NCBI GenBank assembly: GCA_019417975.1
Contig: DYCT01000017.1
Coordinates: 3,558-13,743, forward strand
Direction of reading: 5' to 3'
Length of the DNA stretch: 10,186 nucleotides
Source of the DNA: Bacteroides sp.
GTDB taxonomy: Bacteria > Bacteroidota > Bacteroidia > Bacteroidales > Bacteroidaceae
Of the stretch, positions 1 to 8,612 are shown in pieces (the first letter of the stretch is position 1; every line of letters begins with the position of its first letter). The notes under the pieces were generated by a model. The model saw only the letters and a program-made list of their open reading frames with translations. It did no database searches and was not told the origin of the DNA. Both the position numbers and the translations under genes were made by a program.

Positions 1-2040
1 GGCATCAACAGCGACTATTTCCTTATCGGTAGCCAACAATGGGTTAATATCCATTTCCTTTATTTCGGTTGCAAAACGAAGCAAAGTAGACAAGCGTACG
101 ATAATTTCGGCATACTTATCTTCATTCACACCTTTCTGTCCGCGCGTACCTTGAATAATCTTATAAGCACGAAGCGAACGAATCATTGAATAAGCTTCTT
201 CGTAAGACAAAGGAGCCAAGCCCGACGATACGTCTTTCAACACTTCTACAAAGATACCACCCAGACCGCAAAGCACTACGTGGCCAAAAGTATTTTCATA
301 TTTCGCACCGATAAAGAGTTCTGTTCCTTTCAACATAGGCTGCACCATAATAGCTGTAGCATCCGGAATCTGCATCATACGATCGAATTCTACACCCAAC
401 TGCTCTTCCGAACGGATATTGAGCACTACACCGCCTACATCCGATTTGTGAACCGGACCTACTACCTTAGCTACTACCGGGAAACCACAACGTGAAGCAA
501 AAGCAAGCATTTCTGTTCTATCAGCTGATACAAACTCTTGCACCAAAGGAATACCGGCTGCCGAAAGCAACTCTGTAACCAAATGTGGAGCGATATAACC
601 GCTTTCCGGAACCGACTCGATGACTCGACGGATGCGAGGAACATCTACACCGGTAAGGTCCATCTCTTGTCTAGCTGGTGCTGGCACACTCAAGATACGA
701 GTCAAAGCTGTACCCAATGTCACCTCATCAGCAAAATTTACGTGACCTTTACTCAAAAATTCTTTCACTTCTTCACCTGCTGTATAGAGCGATGGCAGAA
801 TCGGATAGATAGGCTTCTTGCAAGTAAGCATCTTCTGATGCAATACTTCGTATGCATCGAATATCTTCACAAGACCCGGAGTACCGAAAATCACACAGAC
901 AGCATCAATATTGTCAAACTTTTCTTCGCAGTAGTCGATAGCAATGCCAAGATGTTCGGCTGTACCGGTAGCTAGAATATCAATAGGGTTACCAACAGAA
1001 GAACCAGGGAAAAGTTTATCCTTCAATTCATTGGCCAATTCACCTTCCAATTTTGGAACACAGAGTCCACCTTTCGAAAGAGCATCGGTCAGCATCACGC
1101 CAGGACCGCCAGCATGGGTCACGATAGCAATATTTTTACCGGTCAAAGGAGGCAAAGTAAACACGCTACCCACAGTGGTAAGCTCTTCGCGAGAGAAGCA
1201 ACGCACAATACCGGCCTTGCGGAACAAAGCTTCTACTGCAGAGTCGGAACTTGCAATAGCTCCGGTATGCGAAGAAGCGGCACGGCTACCGCTTTCAGAG
1301 CTACCTGCCTTAATAGCAGCAATACGACATCCTTTGCGAATCAAAGAAGAAGCATGGAGCAACAAGCTATCCGGATTGCGGATACTCTCTATATAAAGAA
1401 GTTTCAGTTTAGAATCAGTTTCCGGATTGAAGTTTTCATCCATATACTGCAACACGTCTTCCACACCAATCTGCTTGGCATTACCTACTGACCATACAGA
1501 GTTGAAAGAAAGACCTTTGGCAATGGCACTTTCCATAATAAATACAGCAGTAGCACCCGAACTGGAGATAAAGTCAACACCTTTCGGGTCAAAATTAGGA
1601 ATCGGCTGCGAGAAAACACTGTGATGCCAACTGTTCATGAAACCGATACAGTTAGGACCAATCAACGAAGCACCATACTTGTTGACTGTTTCCAAAATCT
1701 GATCTTCCAAAATAGCACCTTCGTGTGTTTCTTCACCAAATCCGGCAGAAAGGATGATAAATGCGCGAACGTTCTTGTCGCGAGCCAACACTTCGACAGC
1801 GGGAGGACAGAGCACAGCCGGAATAGCCAAAACAGCTAAATCGGTATCAGGAATCAAAGATACATCTGCGAATGAAGGAACCCCTTGCACTTCGTTCTCT
1901 TTGGGGTTGACAGCGCGCAATTCGCCTTTGAAGCCACCCTCAATCAAATTTCTAAGGATTGCACCACCTGGTTTATGAACATTGTTTGAAGCACCAACAA
2001 TAACAATACTCTCGGGGTGCAGTAACTGCTTTGTAATCAT
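1..2040 (-). CDS. Acetate--CoA ligase (ADP-forming) family acyl-CoA synthetase, alpha-beta fusion, 3' end cut by window edge
   Basis: The frame is open for 680 codons from the ATG at 2038-2040 to the window edge. Related single-chain enzymes are about 690-700 residues, so only a few C-terminal residues should be missing. The family interconverts acyl-CoA + ADP + phosphate and free acid + CoA + ATP in the cytoplasm. Visible parts, in order: an N-terminal CoA-binding Rossmann domain with IVIVGAS (12-18); a succinyl-CoA ligase-like domain with SSSGA (159-163) and ASSHTG, whose His258 matches the catalytic phospho-histidine of the alpha subunit; a further ligase domain with VTHAGGPGV; and a C-terminal ATP-grasp domain (about 465-680) with VHKSDVGGV, whose His531 matches the second phospho-histidine of the beta subunit, and ending with MDINPLLA. 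It sits downstream of secDF but has its own promoter and is separated by a terminator. The acid used (acetate, propionate, branched or aryl) cannot be read from sequence. Family call is very sure; substrate is not. Confidence 0.93.
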   Translation of the reverse strand, partial: MITKQLLHPESIVIVGASNNVHKPGGAILRNLIEGGFKGELRAVNPKENEVQGVPSFADVSLIPDTDLAVLAIPAVLCPPAVEVLARDKNVRAFIILSAGFGEETHEGAILEDQILETVNKYGASLIGPNCIGFMNSWHHSVFSQPIPNFDPKGVDFISSSGATAVFIMESAIAKGLSFNSVWSVGNAKQIGVEDVLQYMDENFNPETDSKLKLLYIESIRNPDSLLLHASSLIRKGCRIAAIKAGSSESGSRAASSHTGAIASSDSAVEALFRKAGIVRCFSREELTTVGSVFTLPPLTGKNIAIVTHAGGPGVMLTDALSKGGLCVPKLEGELANELKDKLFPGSSVGNPIDILATGTAEHLGIAIDYCEEKFDNIDAVCVIFGTPGLVKIFDAYEVLHQKMLTCKKPIYPILPSLYTAGEEVKEFLSKGHVNFADEVTLGTALTRILSVPAPARQEMDLTGVDVPRIRRVIESVPESGYIAPHLVTELLSAAGIPLVQEFVSADRTEMLAFASRCGFPVVAKVVGPVHKSDVGGVVLNIRSEEQLGVEFDRMMQIPDATAIMVQPMLKGTELFIGAKYENTFGHVVLCGLGGIFVEVLKDVSSGLAPLSYEEAYSMIRSLRAYKIIQGTRGQKGVNEDKYAEIIVRLSTLLRFATEIKEMDINPLLATDKEIVAVDA

Positions 2041-2072
2041 AGTCTTCGAATATTAGGTTAAATATTAGGAAA

Positions 2073-2107
2073 CAAAGATAAAAATCAGATTGCATATTTC
2101 CTACAAA
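2073..2107 (-). promoter_or_regulatory. Probable Bacteroidetes-type promoter of the acyl-CoA synthetase gene
   Basis: Read on the minus strand, TATCTTTG (2073-2080) matches the Bacteroidetes -7 box TAnnTTTG exactly. A TTTG (2104-2107) lies 23 bases upstream, a little more than the usual 19-21. Transcription would start near 2066, giving a 5' leader of roughly 25 bases before the ATG at 2040. The position between the secDF terminator and the gene supports an independent promoter. Confidence 0.55.
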
Positions 2108-2132
2108 AATATACATGTTTTTTGATGGGAAT

Positions 2133-2166
2133 AAAAAAAGGGAATGCACCGTGAAAGCACATTCCC
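2133..2166 (-). terminator. Rho-independent terminator after secDF
   Basis: On the minus strand GGGAATGTGC pairs with GTGCATTCCC (2140-2166; 10 pairs including two G-U) around a 7-base loop, followed at once by seven T (2133-2139). It starts 58 bases past the secDF stop codon. The strong stem and T-run make this a clear intrinsic terminator. It separates secDF from the downstream synthetase gene. Confidence 0.88.
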
Positions 2167-2224
2167 TACTTTATACTTATGCGTATCTTATAATACGCGC
2201 TTGTTCACATTTCAACAACCTCGA

Positions 2225-5215
2225 TTACTCTGCTACTTGAGTCTTGTCACCTTTCTTGTTAATCATCAAGAAGGCAATCGGAGAAGCGACAAAGAGTGAT
2301 GACATAGTACCGAAGACTACACCCAGAATCATGGCAAATGCGAAGCTACGGATAGAATCACCACCAAGGAGGAAGATACACAGCAACACTACCAAAGTAC
2401 TTACAGATGTATTGATAGTACGAGCCAAAGTTGTATTCAATGAGTCGTTGAACAACTGGTGACGGTTGCGTTTCGGATACAAGCCGAAGAACTCACGTAC
2501 ACGGTCAAAGATTACCACCTTATCGTTGATAGAATAACCGATAGCTGTCAAGATAGCACCGATAAATGTCTGGTCGATTTCCAATGAGAACGGAAGAACA
2601 CCCCAGAACAACGAATAAGCACCGATAATCAAAAGTGTATCGGCAGTCAACGCTACTACAGAACCAACACTATATGCAATGTTGCGGAAACGCAACAAGA
2701 TATACAAGCCAATAGCAATCAATGATAAGAATACAGACCAAACAGCTGAATACTTGATATCGTCAGCAACACTCGGACCTACTTTCTGAGAACTGATGAT
2801 GCTACCACCCTTGTAGTTATCACGGTCGATGAATGTTTCCAAATCGATATTCTGAGTAAGCAACGGTTTCAAAGTTGTATACAAGAAAGCTTCGATTTCT
2901 GAGTCGACCTGCGAATTGTTTTCGTCGATACGATAGTTGGTACTGATACGAACTGTCTTTCCATCTGTACCCAATGCAATGGCAGAAACAGAAACCTTTT
3001 CTTCTGTCAATATACTGATCTGATCAATCAACAGTTTTTCTACCTGCTCAGGTTCTACATTCTGTTCAAACTGTACCACAAAGTTACGACCACCTGTAAA
3101 GTCGATGCTCTGGCTCAAGCCACGAACGCCGAAAGATACAAAGCAACCCAAAAGCACAACACCCAAAACGATGAAATACTTCTTGATGTTACCCATAAAG
3201 TCGAAATGAGTGTTAACAAGCATCTTCTTAGAGATAGCAGAATCGAAAGTCAAGTTCAACAACTTGTCTTTGCTCATAAAGTGTTCATAAACCAGACGAG
3301 TCAAGAATACGGCACTGAAGAATGAGCAGAGGATACCAATAATCAATGTGGTAGCAAAACCACGGATAGGACCTGTACCGAAGTTGAACAAGATGATACC
3401 GGTGATAATAGATGTCAAGTTTGAGTCGAAGATAGCAGAGAATGCATTTGAATAACCATCAGCCAATGCTTTCTTCACATTCTTACCAGCACGAAGCTCT
3501 TCTTTTGTACGTTCGTAGATAAGTACGTTAGCATCCACAGCCATACCCAGTGACAATACCATACCGGCGATACCCGACATAGTCAAAGCTGCTTGGAATG
3601 ATGAAAGGATACCCAATGTAAAGAAGAAGTTGATAATCAACGTACCGTTGGCAATCATACCCGGAATGAATCCGTAGATTGCACACATGTAAATCATCAA
3701 CAGAATCAAGGCTACTACGAATGATATAATACCCTGGTTGATAGAAGCCTGACCCAATGACGGACCGATAATGTCTTCCTGTACAATGTGAGCAGGAGCC
3801 GGCATCTTACCTGATTTTAATACGTTGGCCAAATCTTTTGCTTCTTCCGGAGTGAAGTTACCGGTAATCTGTGAATTACCACCTGTAATTTCAGAATTTA
3901 CATTCGGAGCTGAATACACATAACCATCCAATACGATAGCGATAGCTTTACCGATGTTCTGTTTAGTCAGCAATGCCCATCTTCTGGAACCGTCAGAGTT
4001 CATAGACATGCTTACAGAAGGTTTGCCATACTGGTCGTAATCGTCTTTTGCAGTAGTCACTACATCACCTTCGAGCGGAGCCTTACCGCTACGTTCTGTA
4101 GACTTGATAGCGAAAAGTTCGAAGATTTGAGCTTTCTTATCAAATTCAGATGCTTTCACACCCCATTTCAAACGCAAATCTTTCGGCAACACTTCAGCTA
4201 CTTCCTTCATTGCCAAGTAACGGTTTACATCAGCTGTATCTTTATAGTGAGCATAACCAACTACAGCACCCTGTCCGCTTGTGTTGAACTGGAGAATAGA
4301 AGCCAACGGATGATCTTTTTTAGCTTGTGCCATCAAAGCCTCATTATCAGTAGCAGCATTTCCTTTCAAGGCAGCAGCCAAACTGTCGGTAGCGTTCAAG
4401 CTAACCTCTTTTTCAGGTTCAACTGTTTCAACGTCAGCAGCAGGTTCTTCAGCAACACTGAGAATAGTACGCAAACGAGCATCTGCTTCTGACAAATACG
4501 GAACTACTTCCTGTGCTGTATATGTTTCCCAGAACTCCAAGTTGGCAGAACCCTGCAAAAGCTTTCTTACACGTTCAGGCTCTTTGATACCCGGCAATTC
4601 CACCATGATACGTCCCATTCCACCTTCCAAACTCTGGATGTTCGGCTGAACCACACCAAAGCGGTCGATACGCGTACGCAATACGTTGTATGAGTTGGCA
4701 ACAGCAGCTTTTACTTCTTCTCTTAATACTTTCTCTACATCGCTATCAGAAGATTTCTGGTTGATTTTGTCTTTCAATTGCTGTGTTGCAAACAATTCAG
4801 CCAAAGTAGCTCCCGGAGCTTCCTTACGATATTCCTTAACGAACAAGGTAATAAAGTCGTCCTGGCTCTTTTCCTGCAACTTAGTAGCAGTAGCAATTGC
4901 CTTATTGAAAGCTTCATCCTGCTTGTGATCGGCCAATGCCTTTACTACGTCAGGAATAGATACTTCCAAGATAACGTTCATACCACCTTTCAGGTCCAGA
5001 CCCAGACCAATCTCCATCTCGCGACACTGTTTCAGCGTATAGCTTCCTAACCAAACCTTCTCATTCATCACTGAATCCAGGTAATGTGTCTCTCCTTGTG
5101 GATCCTCCTGTGCCTTGTTCATGTGGTAACGAGTCACAAAAGAGAATGAGAGATAAAACACACAGACCAGTGTGAGCAGTATCGCAAAAACTCTAACAAA
5201 TCCTTTGTTTTGCAT
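2225..5215 (-). CDS. secDF: Protein translocase subunit SecDF (SecD-SecF fusion)
   Basis: The 996-residue protein joins SecD and SecF in one chain, as is usual in Bacteroidetes. SecDF is an RND-type inner-membrane partner of SecYEG that uses the proton gradient to help complete export on the periplasmic side. SecD half: one N-terminal membrane helix (about 8-28), the conserved LGLDLKGG near 71-78, a large periplasmic region (to about 490), then five helices. GMAVDANVLIYER in the fourth helix carries Asp561 and Arg569, matching the proton-relay residues. SecF half (about 660-996): a first helix near 680-698, IDFTGG (704-709), a small periplasmic domain, and five helices with GYSINDKVVIFDR carrying Asp898 and Arg905. 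The SecD periplasmic region holds an Ala/Glu-rich segment (about 254-300) that looks like a flexible insertion. The ATG at 5213-5215 has A/T-rich DNA upstream and no Shine-Dalgarno. It is probably monocistronic, with its own promoter and terminator. Confidence 0.97.
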   Translation of the reverse strand: MQNKGFVRVFAILLTLVCVFYLSFSFVTRYHMNKAQEDPQGETHYLDSVMNEKVWLGSYTLKQCREMEIGLGLDLKGGMNVILEVSIPDVVKALADHKQDEAFNKAIATATKLQEKSQDDFITLFVKEYRKEAPGATLAELFATQQLKDKINQKSSDSDVEKVLREEVKAAVANSYNVLRTRIDRFGVVQPNIQSLEGGMGRIMVELPGIKEPERVRKLLQGSANLEFWETYTAQEVVPYLSEADARLRTILSVAEEPAADVETVEPEKEVSLNATDSLAAALKGNAATDNEALMAQAKKDHPLASILQFNTSGQGAVVGYAHYKDTADVNRYLAMKEVAEVLPKDLRLKWGVKASEFDKKAQIFELFAIKSTERSGKAPLEGDVVTTAKDDYDQYGKPSVSMSMNSDGSRRWALLTKQNIGKAIAIVLDGYVYSAPNVNSEITGGNSQITGNFTPEEAKDLANVLKSGKMPAPAHIVQEDIIGPSLGQASINQGIISFVVALILLMIYMCAIYGFIPGMIANGTLIINFFFTLGILSSFQAALTMSGIAGMVLSLGMAVDANVLIYERTKEELRAGKNVKKALADGYSNAFSAIFDSNLTSIITGIILFNFGTGPIRGFATTLIIGILCSFFSAVFLTRLVYEHFMSKDKLLNLTFDSAISKKMLVNTHFDFMGNIKKYFIVLGVVLLGCFVSFGVRGLSQSIDFTGGRNFVVQFEQNVEPEQVEKLLIDQISILTEEKVSVSAIALGTDGKTVRISTNYRIDENNSQVDSEIEAFLYTTLKPLLTQNIDLETFIDRDNYKGGSIISSQKVGPSVADDIKYSAVWSVFLSLIAIGLYILLRFRNIAYSVGSVVALTADTLLIIGAYSLFWGVLPFSLEIDQTFIGAILTAIGYSINDKVVIFDRVREFFGLYPKRNRHQLFNDSLNTTLARTINTSVSTLVVLLCIFLLGGDSIRSFAFAMILGVVFGTMSSLFVASPIAFLMINKKGDKTQVAE

Positions 5216-5268
5216 TTTACTATGATTTTATATTACTATTTAATTAATTATCATACAATACAAGGGTG

Positions 5269-5276
5269 CAAATATA
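5269..5276 (-). promoter_or_regulatory. Probable -7 box of the secDF promoter
   Basis: TATATTTG on the minus strand fits the Bacteroidetes -7 consensus TAnnTTTG. It is 53 bases upstream of the secDF ATG and downstream of the palindrome ending the previous transcript. No good TTTG is present at the expected -33 distance; the closest is TTTC about 23 bases upstream. A run of nine A lies between the two positions. The leader would be roughly 45 bases and very A/T-rich. Confidence 0.45.
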
Positions 5277-5333
5277 GCTTTTTTTTTCATTTTGAAGCGG
5301 AAAGAAAAGCAAATATTGACCCTTAATAAACAT

Positions 5334-5366
5334 TTTAGGCTGCAAAATCGGATTTTGCAGCCTAAA
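5334..5366 (-). terminator. Long palindrome after the M3 peptidase gene, probable terminator
   Basis: The two 16-base arms are perfect inverted repeats (5334-5349 and 5351-5366) separated by one base. In RNA this would fold as a stem of about 14 pairs (TTTAGGCTGCAAAA against its complement) with a 5-base loop. It begins 24 bases past the peptidase stop and lies ahead of the secDF promoter, the expected place for a terminator. The bases downstream (ATGTTTATT) are only moderately T-rich, so termination may be weaker than at 2133-2166, or the hairpin may mainly protect the mRNA 3' end. Confidence 0.6.
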
Positions 5367-5390
5367 TATGGAATTAAATCAAATGGAATC

Positions 5391-7484
5391 TTATTTCATA
5401 CCACGGTTTTTCAGCATCGGTTCCAACTGAGGCTCTGCGCCACGGAAGTTCTTATACAGAGTCATCGGGTCGTCGCTGTTTCCTTTTTCAAGCACATTAG
5501 TACGGAAAGAAGTAGCTGTTGCTGCATCGAAAATACCATTTTCCTTGAAAGCTTCAAATGCATCGGAATCGAGCACATTAGCCCACAGATAGCTATAATA
5601 ACCAGCCTCGTAGCCACCCATGATATGATTGAAGTAAGTAACACGATAGCGAGGTGCAATCTGCTGAATCAGTCCAAGCTTCTGCATCAAGTTATTTTCA
5701 AACTGCTGTACATCGAGTTGAGAAGCATCGGTCAGTTTGTGAAGTTCCATATCGAGAATAGCTGCAGCCAACAACTCGGTTGTCATGAATCCCTGATTAA
5801 AAGTGCTTTGTTTCAAAATCTTATCAATAAGTGCATCAGGAATAACTTCTCCGGTCTTATAATGTTTTGCATACATCTTAAGCACTTCCGGTTCTGTAGC
5901 CCAATGTTCCATAATCTGTGAAGGCAGCTCTACAAAGTCGCGTGCAACGCTGGTTCCTGAAATGCCTGCATAGTTACACTTGGTAAGCAAACCGTGTAAA
6001 GCATGTCCGAACTCATGGAAAGTTGTCTCTACTTCATCCAGAGTAAGCAAAGAAGGCAAATCGCCTGCCGGCTTGGTAAAGCTGGCTACATTGCAGATGA
6101 TAGGACGAACGTTTCCTTCTTGGTCGCGATAGTTATTCATCCAAGCTCCACCGCGTTTTCCCGAACGGGGGAAATAGTCGGCATAGAACAGACCTAAGAA
6201 AGAGCCATCGGCATCGTTCACCTCAAACGCTTTTACATCTGGATGATAAACCGGCACATTGTGAACTTCGGTCAAAGTGATACCATACAATTTATTAGCC
6301 ACGGCAAATGCGCCATCGCGTACGTTTTCCAACTGGAAATAAGGTTTAATCTCGTCTTCATTGAGGTTGTATTTCTCCTGACGAAGTTTTCCGGCATAAT
6401 ACCACCAGTCCCATGCTTCCAACTTTTCGCCCGGCAATTCTTTCTGCAACAGTTTCTGCAATTCAGCAGCTTCTTTCTTGGCATTAGGCAATGCATAGCC
6501 CCACAGATTACTCAAGAATTCGGTTACTGTCTTAGAATCCTTGGCCATATTTTCGTCTAATACGAAATCGGCATACGAATCAAACCCAAGCAAATTAGCT
6601 TTTTCCAAACGCAAACGAATCACGTTTGCCAACACTTCCTTATTGTCGGTCTCACCACCATTGTTACAACGGTTGATGTAAGCAGTGTAAAGTTGTTTAC
6701 GGATTTCGCGGTCTGCAACATACTGCATAGCCGGTAAATAGCTGGAAGTACGCAATGTAAACATCCACTTTCCATCCTGTCCGGCTTGCGTAGCCTCGTC
6801 AGCTGCCGCGCTCTTCAACCATTCAGGCACACCGGCCAATTTAGCCTCATCGTCAATAAGCAACTGATAAGCATTGGTTTCAACCAAGACGTGATTGCCA
6901 AACTGAATTTCCAATGTAGAAAGTTCTTTGTTGATTTCGCGCAAACGATTCTGCTTCTCTTCGTCCAGACTGGCTCCGGAACGAACAAAGCCTTTATAAT
7001 ACTTATCAAGCAAGCGTTTTTGCTCTGTATTCAGCATTTCCGGATTCTCGACAACAGCCTGATGCACTTTATTGAAGCGCTCGAAAAGCTTTTGGTTCAA
7101 ATAAATATTATCAGAATGTTCAGATAATGTAGGAGCCAACTTGATAGAGAGAGCTGTCAGCGAATCGGTAGTTTCTGCTTCGGTAAGATTATACAGCACG
7201 CCCAACACGCGCGACAAGATTTCACCGCTTTTGTCAAGCGCCACAACCGTGTTCTCGAAAGTCGGTTCTTCGGGATTAGCCAACAACTGCTCAATCTCTT
7301 GATTCTGCTGTTCAATACCTTTCAGAACAGCCGGTTCGTAATGCTCCAACTTGATTTTATCGAAAGGAGGCGCACCATAAGGAGTTGTAAACTCAGTGTA
7401 AAAAGGATTTGTTTCCATGTTTTTTGTACAAGCACAGGCCATTCCACAGATAGCCAAAATGAGTAAAATTTTCCCTGTCTTCAT
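5391..7484 (-). CDS. dcp: M3-family zinc oligopeptidase / peptidyl-dipeptidase (Dcp-like), predicted lipoprotein
   Basis: The 697-residue length is usual for the M3A metallopeptidases (Dcp, oligopeptidase A). These enzymes cut short peptides and cannot take folded proteins. Dcp removes dipeptides from the C-terminus. The zinc site is clear: HEFGH at 490-494 (ligands His490, His494, catalytic Glu491) and the third ligand Glu519 in FVELPSQ. Near the C-terminus HIMGGYEAGYYSY matches the substrate-binding His/Tyr region of the family. The N-terminus is a lipoprotein signal peptide: Lys2/Lys5, a hydrophobic stretch, then GMAC with Cys17 (or ACAC with Cys19) as the lipidated residue. So the enzyme is probably membrane-anchored outside the cytoplasm, unlike cytoplasmic E. 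coli Dcp. The gene starts 27 bases after the EEP-protein stop with no visible promoter between, so it likely ends that operon. Symbol is by family; dipeptidyl versus endopeptidase action is not settled. Confidence 0.92.
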   Translation of the reverse strand: MKTGKILLILAICGMACACTKNMETNPFYTEFTTPYGAPPFDKIKLEHYEPAVLKGIEQQNQEIEQLLANPEEPTFENTVVALDKSGEILSRVLGVLYNLTEAETTDSLTALSIKLAPTLSEHSDNIYLNQKLFERFNKVHQAVVENPEMLNTEQKRLLDKYYKGFVRSGASLDEEKQNRLREINKELSTLEIQFGNHVLVETNAYQLLIDDEAKLAGVPEWLKSAAADEATQAGQDGKWMFTLRTSSYLPAMQYVADREIRKQLYTAYINRCNNGGETDNKEVLANVIRLRLEKANLLGFDSYADFVLDENMAKDSKTVTEFLSNLWGYALPNAKKEAAELQKLLQKELPGEKLEAWDWWYYAGKLRQEKYNLNEDEIKPYFQLENVRDGAFAVANKLYGITLTEVHNVPVYHPDVKAFEVNDADGSFLGLFYADYFPRSGKRGGAWMNNYRDQEGNVRPIICNVASFTKPAGDLPSLLTLDEVETTFHEFGHALHGLLTKCNYAGISGTSVARDFVELPSQIMEHWATEPEVLKMYAKHYKTGEVIPDALIDKILKQSTFNQGFMTTELLAAAILDMELHKLTDASQLDVQQFENNLMQKLGLIQQIAPRYRVTYFNHIMGGYEAGYYSYLWANVLDSDAFEAFKENGIFDAATATSFRTNVLEKGNSDDPMTLYKNFRGAEPQLEPMLKNRGMK

Positions 7485-7511
7485 AATATAAAACTCGATT
7501 TAATATAAACG

Positions 7512-8612
7512 TTATTCCTCTTTTCCGATATAGCATAAAATGGGATAATGGTCGGAACATTTAATCCCATTATCGACCCTACACTGATAAGAACGTAAAT
7601 CTTTACTTAATAGTATATTGTCTATGCGAAAATAAAATCCATTCTGATTGTAAGATATCCCTAATCCATTACCCGACTGCACGAATGCACTATGCAAACG
7701 TTCGGTCAGACGCCTATGGGTATAAGATATGGGAGTGTCATTGAAATCACCGCAAAAAATAGTTGTCCGTCCTTTGTCGTGCAGCGAATCGATGACCTGC
7801 GCAAGCTTGTCGACTTGATGTCCACGAATGGCCATCGCTTCGGACAGTTTGGAGAGAATCAAATGAACACCTCGCTTCACTTTTTGCTTTTCAGGCGACT
7901 TCACCATGTCGTAATACACTTTTTTGTCCTGAATCGTCAGTTTGTTCGATTCCAAATGATTGTTGATAACCACCACAGTATCACCCTCTATCAACAGCTG
8001 ATACATCGCCGAGCCATTATACAGACTCTTGTAAGTTACTTTCTGCTGAGAAAGAATGGGATAACGCGAATAGCAAGCCAATCCGTTACCATTTGTGCCA
8101 ATCTTCATACTGACCCGATAAGGATAACTGTTCAATGCCTTATCCACATCACGCCGTTGCAACAGGCTCGGATGGTTCCAAAGGATAAATTCTTGAATAC
8201 AAACAATATCGGCATCAGACTTTAATATATATTCCAACACCGGATTAGGGTCTCCTTTCCGGTGAGGTGCTCCATTCGCAAAAGCCATTGTATTGAACGA
8301 CAACAATTTGATTGTTTTATCAGATGGTATAGGCGCACTTCCATTAATCGGAATATAGGTACGTATCGCCCCCCAGCACAACAACAAGGTAAGCAACGGA
8401 ACACAAACCAACCGCCAGCAAGCAAATATCCAATAGAGCAAAAAAAGCAGCTCAACTATCAGAAAAGCAGGAAAAGCCATCCCTACACAAGCCCATACCG
8501 GATGAGATTTGGGATCGAAGTAAGGGCTGAAAGCACAAATCAAGGTCAACAAGGAGAAACCAAGATTGACTATCAACAGGAGATATTTAAAATAAATTTT
8601 CCAGGACTTCAT
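7512..8612 (-). CDS. Membrane-anchored endonuclease/exonuclease/phosphatase (EEP) family protein
   Basis: The N-terminal third has three hydrophobic helices (about 9-29, 41-62, 66-88), followed by an EEP-fold catalytic domain (about 100-366). The fold's metal and catalytic motifs are all present: LLSFN with Asn107, IVCIQE with Glu141, NNHLESN with His219, CGDFND with Asp289 and Asn291, RIDNIL with Asp331, and SDHYPI with Asp354-His355. This family covers Mg-dependent DNases, inositol and sphingolipid phosphodiesterases, and YafD-like proteins, so the substrate is unknown. A Lys-rich N-terminus inside and three helices would put the active domain in the periplasm. The ATG at 8610-8612 overlaps the rhomboid 2 stop as ATGA, indicating translational coupling. 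A catalytic domain held at the membrane beside two rhomboids could suggest an envelope role, but that is inference. Fold assignment is sure; function is open. Confidence 0.9.
   Translation of the reverse strand: MKSWKIYFKYLLLIVNLGFSLLTLICAFSPYFDPKSHPVWACVGMAFPAFLIVELLFLLYWIFACWRLVCVPLLTLLLCWGAIRTYIPINGSAPIPSDKTIKLLSFNTMAFANGAPHRKGDPNPVLEYILKSDADIVCIQEFILWNHPSLLQRRDVDKALNSYPYRVSMKIGTNGNGLACYSRYPILSQQKVTYKSLYNGSAMYQLLIEGDTVVVINNHLESNKLTIQDKKVYYDMVKSPEKQKVKRGVHLILSKLSEAMAIRGHQVDKLAQVIDSLHDKGRTTIFCGDFNDTPISYTHRRLTERLHSAFVQSGNGLGISYNQNGFYFRIDNILLSKDLRSYQCRVDNGIKCSDHYPILCYIGKEE
8609..8612 (-). promoter_or_regulatory. ATGA start/stop overlap coupling rhomboid 2 and the EEP gene
   Basis: The start codon of the EEP-fold protein (8610-8612) shares bases with the TGA of rhomboid 2 (8609-8611). 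Such four-base overlaps usually mean that ribosomes finishing the first gene restart on the second, keeping the two products in step. With no Shine-Dalgarno obvious ahead of this ATG, coupling probably sets its expression. Confidence 0.7.

Noticed and set aside
538..1396. Plus-strand open frames of 145 and 150 codons
   Set aside because: Both are antisense to the acyl-CoA synthetase, which reads cleanly through here with its catalytic His258 motif.
5292..5921. A 209-codon plus-strand open frame
   Set aside because: It lies mostly antisense to the M3 peptidase gene, its product has no family motif and a Cys/His/Ile-rich composition typical of reverse-strand reading, and it crosses the palindrome and peptidase stop region.
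7485..7511. Separate promoter for the M3 peptidase in the gap after the EEP gene
   Set aside because: The 27-base gap is A/T-rich but has no TAnnTTTG box, so co-transcription with the upstream genes is the simpler reading.
7692..8225. A 177-codon plus-strand open frame
   Set aside because: It is wholly antisense to the EEP-fold gene, whose catalytic motifs are intact; no recognisable domain is encoded.
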